Below, one piece after another: positions 55,440 to 64,000 of a stretch of 64,000 bases of DNA; within the stretch, counting starts at the first letter, position 1, and the number at the start of each line of letters is the position of its first letter. The stretch comes from Arion vulgaris (taxonomy: Eukaryota; Mollusca; Gastropoda; Stylommatophora; Arionidae): positions 62,094,590 through 62,158,589 of the forward strand of contig CM036759.1 of NCBI GenBank assembly GCA_020796225.1. Direction: 5' to 3'. Below the pieces are notes generated by a model. It searched no databases, was not told the DNA's origin, and was given only the letters and a program-made list of their open reading frames with translations. The position numbers and the translations under genes were made by a program.

Positions 55440-55640
55440 GACTTGATTTATTCCTCTCCGCCCTTCGTGGAGCATAGGGCCTCAACAGTTGTTCGTCACT
55501 TTACCGGGTCTCCAGTTGTTTTCTTTATGGTCTCCCAGAATAGTGGAGCACTCTTCAGTTCCTCAAGAAGACTTCGTCTCCAGGTCTGTTTAGGACGTCA
55601 TCTTGTGTGGAAGCCTTATGTGTCATACGGGACATAAGAG
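55440..55640 (-). pseudogene. LINE C-terminal fragment
   Basis: The minus strand encodes RPKQTWRRSLLEELKSAPLF, WETIKKTTGDPVK, a TGA where Trp is usual, then RTTVEALCSTKGGEE and a stop. Same general C-terminal block as LINE-B but a distinct family. Only one internal stop, so comparatively young. Confidence 0.75.
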
Positions 55641-56130
55641 AACTTCTTCTTCTGTGTTCTCACTAGATTGGGATTTCGGATTCTCTAATAAAGACCGCCG
55701 TCTGCCTCAGATTATCAGCCACGCCATACAGTTTGTCTTGGACGCTGGTGTACGTAGATCACCTCTTTCTCCTTAGGTCTGCATACTGGGGGCAGTTCTG
55801 TAGGATATATTGTTGTCATACTCGCCAAGCCACAGGGGCACAGATCATTGGTGCCTATCTTGAACTTAGTGTACAGGTGGTGTCTCATTCTGTTGTGATC
55901 CGTCCGGAGGCGAAGTATGGCTGTCTGGCCTTTTCTGGACAATTGCTAATATTCATCCTCCTTGTGTTTTGGGTGTCTTTTATTTCATTTTGATTTGTAG
56001 TGCCCTCTGGCGACGGTTTTTCTTCTTCATAGCTGACCAGGTTGTAATTTTGGGGCATTCCTGCTCCCTCTTTAGCCAGTCTGTCAGTATCTTCATTCCC
56101 TTTGATCTTGCAGTGTGAAGGTATCCACTG
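55640..56130 (-). pseudogene. LINE-E class RNase H and C-terminal fragment
   Basis: Minus strand: WIPSHCKIKGNEDTDRLAKE then GAGMPQNYNLVSYEEEKPSP, ISNCPEKARQP-like text, GQTAILRLRTDHNRMRHHLY, TKFKIGTNDLCPCGLA, and a shifted QDKLYGVADNLRQTAVFI. RNase H keeps the SHC..GNE.TDRLAK signature. Frames change twice. It matches 21541-21830 in the last third. Confidence 0.85.
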
Positions 56131-56374
56131 GAATAAAGAGAATATATATTTAAAAAAATGATAATCGTTCTACAGGACATAGCCATTAACAACAGTAAAT
56201 GAGTCGTCGATTTTTCTAGGCACCACTTATACGTTCAGCAGTTTGCCAAATACATTGACAGTTGTATTAAGTGAAATATTGTAGGCCTTAAAGGTTCGTA
56301 ATTCTTCGCCCAAATGGACAGCGCTTCTCAGGATCAAGATGGAGTGTGAAAGGAGAATTGCTTATTGAATTAAA
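56131..56374. other. No recognisable feature
   Basis: Nothing recognised; leads into the 50-bp array. Confidence 0.35.
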
Positions 56375-57085
56375 ATGATTAATGTCTAGCGTATAAGGAG
56401 TACAGTAGACGAAATGGTGCCACCGGTGTCGTAATTTAGCGTATAAGGAGCACATAAGACGAATGGTCGCCACCGGTGTCGTAATTTAGCGTATAAGGAG
56501 CACATAAGACGAATGGTCGCCACTGGTGTCGTAACTTAGCGTATAAGGAGCACATAAGACGAATGGTCGCCACTGGTGTCGTAACTTAGCGTATAAGGAG
56601 CACATAAGACGAATGGTCGCCACTGGTGTCGTAACTTAGCGTATAAGGAGCACATAAGACGAATGGTCGCCACTGGTGTCGTAACTTAGCGTATAAGGAG
56701 CACATAAGACGAATGGTCGCCACTGGTGTCGTAACTTAGCGTATAAGGAGCACATAAGACGAATGGTCGCCACTGGTGTCGTAATTTAGCGTATAATGAG
56801 CACATAAGACGAATGGTCGCCACTGGTGTCGTAACTTAGCGTATAAGGAGCACATAAGACGAATGGTCGCCACTGGTGTCGTAACTTAGCGTATAAGGAG
56901 CACATAAGACGAATGGTCGCCACTGGTGTCGTAACTTAGCGTATAAGGAGCACATAAGACGAATGGTCGCCACTGGTGTCGTAACTTAGCGTATAAGGAG
57001 CACATAAGACGAATGGTCGCCACTGGTGTCGTAACTTAGCGTATAAGGAGCACATAAGACGAATGGTCGCCACCGGTGCCGTAAC
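56375..57085. repeat. 50-bp minisatellite, about 14 units
   Basis: Unit gtataaggagcacataagac, gaatggtcgccactggtgtc, gtaacttagc. Internal units are nearly identical; the first two and the last are diverged (caccggtgtc, gtaattt). This is the expected picture of an array homogenised from its centre. Confidence 0.97.
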
Positions 57086-57143
57086 TTTTTTTGTTTAGAT
57101 CTCGAATGTTTGAGGTGAATCACTGCTTTCTTTGAAAATTGAT

Positions 57144-57530
57144 TGATTGTTTGATATGAATATCATCATTACACTTCGGTGAATAACCATCTGTGCTTCA
57201 ATCTCTTTATTAGACAAGAACATCTGAGCGGCAATGCATGAGCTCCTTAGCACCGGCGAGGGTCTCCGATGTAATTTTGAAGATAGTGAAAATGTTTTGT
57301 AGGAATAAGTTTTTAAAAAAACAATTTTCTCGGCAGCGACTTTGCAGCTTACTCTCATCAATTTTCAACTGCCAAGTGTTCTTTTATGTGCTCAACTTGA
57401 GCACGGGCCTATTTTTTTATTGTCCTCCGATAGACTAAGAACTCGATCTCATGTAAAATGAGATTCGGGATATCTGGAAAAATATCTCTATCGTTCCTCG
57501 CTGAAAATGAATCTAGTAATTGGTACGAGA
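57144..57530 (+). repeat. S3 interspersed repeat, longest copy
   Basis: Starts gattgattgtttgatatgaa, contains gaacatctgagcggcaatgc, atgagctccttagcaccggc and gagggtctccgatgtaattt, and ends in the S2-like body (tcctccgatagactaagaac, ggatatctggaaaaatatct). Parallels 17465-17870 along its whole length. Confidence 0.75.
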
Positions 57531-57869
57531 GATCGATACACGCCCCAGAGACTCCCCAACCACTTCTTCACCTTCCATGACAAATATTACTTCCCGGTAA
57601 GAAAACAGACGTGTTTTGGGAAAAATCAATTTCAGGCAAATCTTGAAAAATCCAAGACTCAAAGTCAAGGCAACCATTACAAGAGAGTGGGGGAACAGTC
57701 ATTTCGATAATAACCCAATAAACTCGCATTCATTTAGTAGAGCATTGGACGTCCATTGTTTTTTATATAATATATAAATCTCTCTAGCTCTCTCTCGTAT
57801 ATACAGGGTGTTTATAAAGTCGCTGTGAAGTGAAGTTACGCCCGGGCGAGACTTCTCCTCCTTCTTCTT

Positions 57870-59740
57870 TTACCCTCTCACCTCCAAGGAGGCATAGGAC
57901 CACAACCAAGGCCTTGAAAGCTCTCATGTCTTTCACCTCCAAGGAGACATAGGACCACAACCAAGGCCTTGAAAGCTCTCATGCCTTTCACCTCCAAGGA
58001 GACATAGGAGCACAACCAAGGCCTTGAAAGCTCTCATGTCTTTCACCTCCAAGGAGACATAGGAGCACAACCAAGGCCTTGAAAGCTCTCATGTCTTTCA
58101 CCTCCTAGGAGACATAGGACCACAACCAAGGCCTTGAAAGCTCTCATGTCTTTCACCTCCAAGGAGACATAGGAGCACAACCAAGGCCTTGAAAGCTCTC
58201 ATGTCTTTCACCTCCAAGGAGACATAGGAGCACAACCAAGGCCTTGAAAGCTCTCATGTCTTTCACCTCCAAGGAGGCTAGGACCACAACCAAGGCCTTG
58301 AAAGCTCTCATGCCTTTCACCTCCAAGGAGACATAGGACCACAACCAAGGCCTTGCAAGCTCTCATGTCTTTCACCTCCAAGGAGACATAGGACCACAAC
58401 CAAGGCCTTGAAAGCTCTCATGTCTTTCACCTCCAAGGAGACATAGGAGCACAACCAAGGCCTTGCAAGCTCTCATGTCTTTCACCTCCTAGGAGACATA
58501 GGTCCACAACCAAGGCCTTGCAAGCTCTCATGTCTTTCACCTCCAAGGAGACATAGGACCACAACCAAGGCCTTGAAAGCTCTCATGTCTTTCACCTCCA
58601 AGGAGACATAGGACCACAACCAAGGCCTTGAAAGCTCTCATGTCTTTCACCTCCAAGGAGACATAGGACCACAACCAAGGCCTTGAAAGCTCTCATGTCT
58701 TTCACCTCCAAGGAGACATAGGAGCACAACCAAGGCCTTGCAAGCTCTCATGTCTTTCACCTCCTAGGAGACATAGGTCCACAACCAAGGCCTTGCAAGC
58801 TCTCATGCCTTTCACCTCCAAGGAGACATAGGTCCACAACCAAGGCCTTGCAAGCTCTCATGCCTTTCACCTCCAAGGAGGCTAGGACCACAACCAAGGC
58901 CTTGCAAGCTCTCATGCCTTTCACCTCCAAGGAGACATAGGACCACAACCAAGGCCTTGCAAGCTCTCATGTCTTTCACCTCCAAGGAGACATAGGACCA
59001 CAACCAAGGCCTTGCAAGCTCTCATGCCTTTCACCTCCAATGAGACATAGGACCACAACCAAGGCCTTGCAAGCTCTCATGCCTTTCACCTCCAAGGAGG
59101 CTAGGACCACAACCAAGGCCTTGCAAGCTCTCATGCCTTTCACCTCCAATGAGACATAGGACCACAACCAAGGCCTTGCAAGCTCTCATGCCTTTCACCT
59201 CCAAGGAGACATAGGACCACAACCAAGGCCTTGCAAGCTCTCATGTCTTTCACCTCCAAGGAGACATAGGAGCACAACCAAGGCCTTGAAAGCTCTCATG
59301 TCTTTCACCTCCAAGGAGACATAGGACCACAACCAAGGCCTTGAAAGCTCTCATGCCTTTCACCTCCAATGAGACATAGGACCACAACCAAGGCCTTGCA
59401 AGCTCTCATGCCTTTCACCTCCAAGAAGACATAGGACCACAACCAAGGCCTTGCAAGCTCTCATGCCTTTCACCTCCAAGAAGACATAGGACCACAACCA
59501 AGGCCTTGCAAGCTCTCATGCCTTTCACCTCCAAGGAGGCTAGGACCACAACCAAGGCCTTGCAAGCTCTCATGTCTTTCACCTCCAAGGAGACATAGGA
59601 CCACAACCAAGGCCTTGCAAGCTCTCATGTCTTTCACCTCCAAGGAGACATAGGACCACAACCAAGGCCTTGCAAGCTCTCATGTCTTTCACCTCCAAGG
59701 AGGCTAGGACCACAACCAAGGCCTTGCAAGCTCTCATGTG
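57870..59740 (-). repeat. 55-bp minisatellite, about 34 units, derived from a LINE-B 3' end
   Basis: On the minus strand the unit reads ggaggtgaaagacatgagag, ctttcaaggccttggttgtg, gtcctatgtctcctt. It encodes KALVVVLCLLGGER-type text in one frame, the same as the LINE-B ending WKALVVDLCFPRGEG at 35690-35720. Some units have lost three bases (ggaggctagg). The left edge carries the LINE 3' tail (complement of ctccttcttcttttaccctc). Confidence 0.95.
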
Positions 59741-59744
59741 CTTG

Positions 59745-59895
59745 GTCGTGGTTATTTAAAGCTAAGTGTTTTTACAGGGTGGGGTGGCTAATCCTACGCC
59801 AAACCTCCACTATCGCTGTAAACAGCATGTGCTAGGTAATAGTGGTTCTATTTTTACCCCGAATTAGGATCCCGGTAACCACACGGGCGTCACTT
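59745..59895 (-). repeat. S1 head, adjacent to the 55-bp array
   Basis: gccaaacctccactatcgct, gtgctaggtaatagtggttc and ggatcccggtaaccacacgg match the complement of the S1 head. On the minus strand the order is S1 head, then LINE-B end, the same composite order as at 54116-55126. Confidence 0.7.
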
Positions 59896-60563
59896 TGACT
59901 AGTCTTCTTTGACTATCGGACAGGAGAGACGTGAAGGCGCATTTTCTGAGATTCTGGTCTGTATTGAGATCAGATCTCGAATCAGAAATGTATGCACATA
60001 GCCTTCTACTTATACCAGAGTAGCTCTCCTTTGATCCCTACCTACTTAGCCAGACATTAGTCTGTTACCAGGGCCACCCCGAGGAGGTGGAATAGGGTCT
60101 TGGTGAGTGCCAACTCACTGACCCTGGGGCTATTCTAGACTATGTCACAAGAAATGTGGTTTTCAAAGACGCTTAAGAAGTGGTAACGTAGATTGTTAAG
60201 ATACTACTGCTCTTGGCTGGCTTGTATTCGGTAAAGTTGCTGCGAACACGACTTGTGAGTCTGAAAATTTCAGGACATATTGTCGAATTACTTTCTTCAC
60301 TATACTGTATTTGCTACCATTACGAAAGACATGTTCCAGGAAAAATATCATGTTTTCAATGGTAAACACTATTTCATTTAGCAGTGAAATCGTGAATATA
60401 ACAATGGCTTGTTGTGTATTGCTACTAGCGTACTGATGGTGTTACCATCTGCACACAGGATTGTGGAACACAGAATATGATGACGTAGATTTCCATCATT
60501 TGTGACGTAATTACTCAAATATTTTCAAAATTCACTGCCTTTCATCTACTTTATAAACACTCT
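59896..60563. other. No recognisable feature (interior of the TIR unit)
   Basis: No open frame longer than about 60 codons and no known domain. A short gc-rich segment (ccagggccaccccgaggagg) stands out near 60070. Confidence 0.4.
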
Positions 60564-60593
60564 GTATATCTATATCTATATATTTTCCTCTTG

Positions 60594-60834
60594 TACCGTT
60601 ATACGTTACATAGGGACTGCAAGTAATTTCTCCATGCTGCTTGTCCTGGGCAACTCGCTCAATCTCTTCCATGGAATTGAGTCTGATGTTTATTGCCTAT
60701 CTCTGCATAATTCGTTACTTGGTTTCCAAAGGGCGTCTTCTCTTTCTTGAACCCTTTGCCTCCCACTTCAATGCCTGCTTTGGTATTCTTTGATCATTTC
60801 GTCTCAAGGTATACTCTATATTATCATGGGCGAT
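60594..60834 (-). pseudogene. LINE-C C-terminal fragment, host of a LINE-A insertion
   Basis: The minus strand encodes RLNSMEEIERVAQD near the 3' end, with GSRKR.RP-like text upstream. It ends at the target duplication tcatgggcgat (60824-60834) and the host continues after 61541. Confidence 0.75.
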
Positions 60835-61530
60835 CTTCTTCTTCTTTTGTCGTCACACTGCTACCGGGTTGTTGCCCAGTGTCGGGGTTTTCTGTTTTTG
60901 TCTTGCGCTGTTCTGGTGGCTTGTGTGATTGTTATCTTTGCTCTTTCACATGATTCTGCTACGCCATCTAACCATCTTTTCCGTGGTCTTCCTCTTGTCT
61001 TCTTTCCCGATGTTCTGTTGTAGAAGACTCTGTACACTGTGGAGTTTGGATGTATTCTTATTAAGTGGCCAAACCACTTCATTCTTTGTTTCTCTATGTA
61101 ATTCAAGCATGGTTTTGTGCCAACTTTCTTTCTTATGCTGATGTTAGTGATTCTGTCTTTTCTTGTGTTGTTGGTAACTTTTCGCAGGCAACGCATTTCA
61201 CATGTAGTTATTTTTGTGACTGCGCTTTGCTCAATGTCCATGTTTGGCTCTGGTAACACAAAGTAGGTATAAAAATGCTGTTGATCATCTGTTGCTTAGC
61301 TGCCTGTGAAATATTTGGGTGCCTTAACAGTGGGGCTAGCTGGTAGGTTGCAGCATTTGCTTTTTACACTCTAGCCTCTATCTCTCTATCCAGTTTTCCG
61401 TCTTCTGTGAATATGCTTCCTAAGTATTTGAATTCTTTCACTTGGTTTATTTTAGTACCATTGACATGGATGTCTAGATTATTATGTTTTCTTCCCATAT
61501 CCATTATTTCTGTTTTAGCGTTGTTGATTT
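60835..61530 (-). mobile_element. LINE-A, 696-bp copy with 11-bp TSD
   Basis: The longest LINE-A here. Minus strand: INNAKTEIMDMGRKHNNLDI, INQVKEFKYLGSIFTEDGKL, then after shifts TTCEMRCLRKVTNNTRKDRI, KPCLNYIEKQRMKWFGHLIR, SGKKTRGRPRKRWLDGVAES and KNRKPRHWATTR, followed by a GAA-repeat tail (complement of 60835-60846). This covers the region after the reverse transcriptase palm to the end. The last 130 codons are open. Flanked by tcatgggcgat at 60824-60834 and 61531-61541. Confidence 0.93.
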
Positions 61531-61541
61531 TCATGGGCGAT

Positions 61542-62025
61542 ACATGTAAAAATAGCAGATGATAATGCTCATCTTTAGCATAATTGTTATTTCTCATCAC
61601 TGATACACATTTGATATCCTACGCCGCATCTACTACGCTTCACGACCTTCATTTTTAATGGATATGTTATCTGGATATGAATATTCTTCACGTTAAGTGA
61701 AGCGTTCTGGATATCAACTAACAATTGATAAACTGGATTCATTCAAGCGTGACTAGGGAGAGCACATTGCACAATCATAGCCACCTCCACCTGTGGTAGG
61801 TAGGGACACCTATTTGTACTGAAGGTGTCTGTAGCAAAATACACTACTTTTGTATTTGTTAGCGGTTAGAGGGAGGGGGTAGGGGGTGGGGGAGAGCAGG
61901 GGGAAAGGAAGGGTGGGAGGTTAAAACACCGTCCGCCCAGTCTTAAGAACACGATTTCATGCTCCGATAAGGCAAGATTATTTTTTTTATTCCGGGGATC
62001 AAATGCAAATCCCAGGCTTCATTCT
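61542..62025. other. Purine/G-rich stretch, no gene seen
   Basis: A G-rich run at about 61870-61920 (gggagggggtagggggtggg) has the spacing to form a G-quadruplex. Otherwise nothing recognised. Confidence 0.5.
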
Positions 62026-62029
62026 CACT

Positions 62030-62590
62030 GCAGACACTTACATAGACTAGGAATAAGCAGCTCTCTGCCAGTGTCAGCAGACGGAACAGACACTTACATA
62101 GACTAGGAATAAGCAGCTCTCTGCCAGTGTCAGCAGACGGAACAGACACTTACATAGACTAGGAATAAGCAGCTCTCTGCCAGTGTCAGCAGACGGAACA
62201 GACACTTACATAGACTAGTAATAAGCAGCTCTCTGCCAGTGTCAGCAGACGGAATAGATACTTACATAGACTAGGAATAAGCAGCTCTCTGCCAGTGTCA
62301 ACAGACGGAACAGACACTTACATAGACTAGTAATAAGCAGCTCTCTGCCAGTGTCAGCAGACGGAACAGACACTTACATAGACTAGGAATAAGCAGCTCT
62401 CTGCCAGTGTCAGCAGACGGAACAGACACTTACACAGACTAGTAATAAGCAGCTCTCTGCCAGTGTCAGCAGACGGAACAGACACTTACATAGACTAGTA
62501 ATAAGTCAAGCAGGTCTCTGCCAGTGTCAGCAGACGGAACAGACACTTACATAGACTAGGAATAAGTCAAACAGCTCTCTGCAGGCGGAG
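62030..62590. repeat. 56-bp minisatellite, about 10 units
   Basis: Unit agacacttacatagactagg, aataagcagctctctgccag, tgtcagcagacggaac, with ggaat/gtaat variants; the right-most units gain gtcaagca-type insertions (about 62505 and 62565). Confidence 0.96.
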
Positions 62591-63010
62591 CAGACAACAA
62601 AGCATGTCCTGCAAAACTATCCTGGGTGAGCTGAGAAGCAACATGTGGCCACACCCAGTCGACCTAAAACTAAACTTTTAGCAAACTTGACAGACCAGAA
62701 GCAGATTGCCCAGTTTGTGGTCTACAGTAAATTAAGTGCATGACCAGAGATCGCTGAAGAAGAATAAGATTCTCACTCAGATTCTGACGGTCGATACTGT
62801 CTCGTCTCATGCTCCATAATATATGTGTCAATGTATATTTGTTTATTATTGTTTCATCTTCTTGTTCCACTTCTAGTTTTTCACATTTATTTCGTTTTTC
62901 GTCACACATTTTCATTCTAGAGCAGTTAGAGATTTATCGTCTGGTTTTGTCTAGTCTAAAGGAAAACTCTCAATGTCATCGTTTTATAATCAATCAATCA
63001 ATCAATCAAT
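62591..63010. other. No recognisable feature
   Basis: A short AATC run at 62990-63009. Nothing else seen. Confidence 0.35.
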
Positions 63011-63013
63011 CCT

Positions 63014-63650
63014 TTGATTGATAAAAGTATCATGGTCGAAACGTTATTCACTGGAACCGAAAACACTCCCAATATCTCCATCGACAATCGCCCATTAAAA
63101 CAAGTCAAATACTTTACATATCTAGCGAGCATTTTCCCAGCAAATGAAAGAATAACTAACGAAATCCAACAAAGATGCACGAAAGCAAATCAAATAATAG
63201 GACAAATGGTGCCAATTTTAAAAGACAAGCATGTGACCATGAACAAAAAAGAGCATTTTTCAACACAATATTTCTCCCACTATTATACTATCAGTGCTAA
63301 ACCTGGAAATTGACATCAAATGATAGAAGAAAACTAGTCACGACAGAGATGAAATGACTACGCAGAATACTGCTGGTTGCAGAAAAGACCGGTTGAGAAA
63401 TAAAGACATCAGGAAAATTTTTTTACATCATTACTGAACTTTATCAAGAAACAACAAATTAATTGGTTCGGCCACATAAGCAACAAAGAGCAATGTAACG
63501 CCGAACCGGGTGGATACAAAGCAAAAGGCCGTCCATGCAAAAGTGGACATAAGAGATAACAGAGGCGACGAAAAACACTATTTATGTAGCGCACACAAAA
63601 GCTCGTTCTATAAATCTCTTCCTACCCACCCGCTGTGAGGCAAAACAGGA
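63014..63650 (+). pseudogene. LINE-H thumb and C-terminal region
   Basis: Plus strand: LKQVKYFTYLASIFPANERI, TNEIQQRCTKANQIIGQMVP, ILKDKHVTMNKKEHF, then decay (AISAKPGN, QMIEEN), then LLNFIKKQQINWFGHIS and a broken GRPCKS segment, ending in gcgcacacaaaagctcgttc. This is the region after the palm (motif FKYLGS.f) to the C-terminus. Best LINE-H copy in the window, but with several stops. Confidence 0.82.
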
Positions 63651-64000
63651 TTATAGAAAATGAGAAATCTACATTAATTTTATTTACATGTTTCGTCGTA
63701 TTTTATTCATAGAATTAATCTTGATAGATGTTTCAAAGAATATACGTTGCCGTTCCCAGCCAAGATATAAACCTTCCATGATGATGGAAATAATTATCTC
63801 TTAATAACAGCAATTAACCATAACAACAGCAGATGATGTTATCAACATTGATGTCACTTGGTGAACAACGCCCAGGCAGCTTTTCTTAAAGTAAATAAAC
63901 GTACGTACCACCGTACGAAGTCACATTGCAATTTTTTTAGTTTCTCTCATTCTGCCTGCTATTACGCGTCTGAGTTTTTCTTTATCACTCTTCATTAAGT
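63651..64000. other. No recognisable feature
   Basis: AT-rich edge of the window; nothing recognised. Confidence 0.35.

Larger units (their letters stand above)
57804..60564. mobile_element. TIR-bounded unit of 2.76 kb containing a LINE-B-derived minisatellite
   Basis: The left end cagggtgtttataaagt and the right end, read inward, cagagtgtttataaagt differ at one of 17 positions, and TA lies outside both (57802-57803, 60565-60566). This is the layout of a Tc1/mariner-type element or MITE. No transposase frame is present. Inside are the 55-bp array (57870-59740), an S1 head (59745-59895) and about 670 bp without recognised features. An alternative is that two unrelated solo ends lie here by chance. 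Confidence 0.6.

Noticed and set aside
58153..59661. A series of 63-codon frames ending alike (VVVLCLLGGERH)
   Set aside because: Repeats of one LINE-B-derived 55-bp unit; frame closes every few units because 55 is not a multiple of three.

Overview
This is eukaryotic, almost certainly animal, DNA: one host gene split by introns with GT/AG splice sites, no bacterial-type gene packing, and a dense load of retrotransposon debris (RTE-like and other non-LTR elements, a Penelope-like element, an L1/Tx1-like element, tRNA-type SINEs, TIR elements). The mix of families and the AT-rich composition suggest a lophotrochozoan, perhaps a gastropod mollusc; that is a guess from family flavour, not a demonstrated assignment.

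The only recognisable host gene is a calpain-type cysteine protease on the minus strand between 22615 and 16288. Four exons can be placed by splice sites, intron phase and the family's sequence order: the N-terminal exon, the QGELG exon, the catalytic GDCWF exon and the LYGSYEALKGG exon. The exons carrying the catalytic His and Asn were not found. The catalytic exon is one base short and therefore frameshifted just after the active-site Cys. Its introns hold several retrotransposon and SINE fragments.

Everything else is repeat. (1) At least twenty separate minisatellite arrays with different units (15, 18, 20-22, 25, 26, 29, 33/40, 34, 37, 45, 50, 55, 56, 57, 59, 60, 68, 85, 170 bp) cover roughly a third of the window; the largest are 950-6728 (59 bp), 31790-33690 (60 bp), 36865-40420 (33/40 bp), 47775-50366 (25 bp) and 57870-59740 (55 bp). 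(2) Broken non-LTR retrotransposons occur on both strands. For reference I label them LINE-A (3' tail of GAA repeats; protein ending with KWFGHLIRMHP), LINE-B (WNPQGKR...LVVDLCFP), LINE-C (SIEEIEQVAQDR), LINE-D (LLYASEMWAVY), LINE-E (RNase H with WIPSHCGI, then YTKFKIG), LINE-F (TTGKIEGRRKRGRQ), LINE-H (KQQIKWFGHI), LINE-R (RNase H with GHAGV), plus one long RTE copy at 8039-10854. (3) A decayed Penelope-like element with inverted and truncated relatives lies at 25960-28800. (4) SINE or SINE-like families S1 to S6, one MITE with perfect terminal inverted repeats at 29562-29831, and a larger TIR-bounded unit at 57804-60564.

The main theme is how these layers relate. Three of the minisatellites (59, 85 and 55 bp units) are built from pieces of non-LTR retrotransposon coding sequence, and in the 85-bp case the unit also contains target-site and flanking DNA. 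Several insertions are nested inside other elements with clean 11-13 bp target-site duplications, so the relative order of events can be read directly. A hammerhead-like hairpin recurs in three Penelope-type termini. No intact mobile-element gene, rRNA gene, canonical tRNA gene or CRISPR array was seen.
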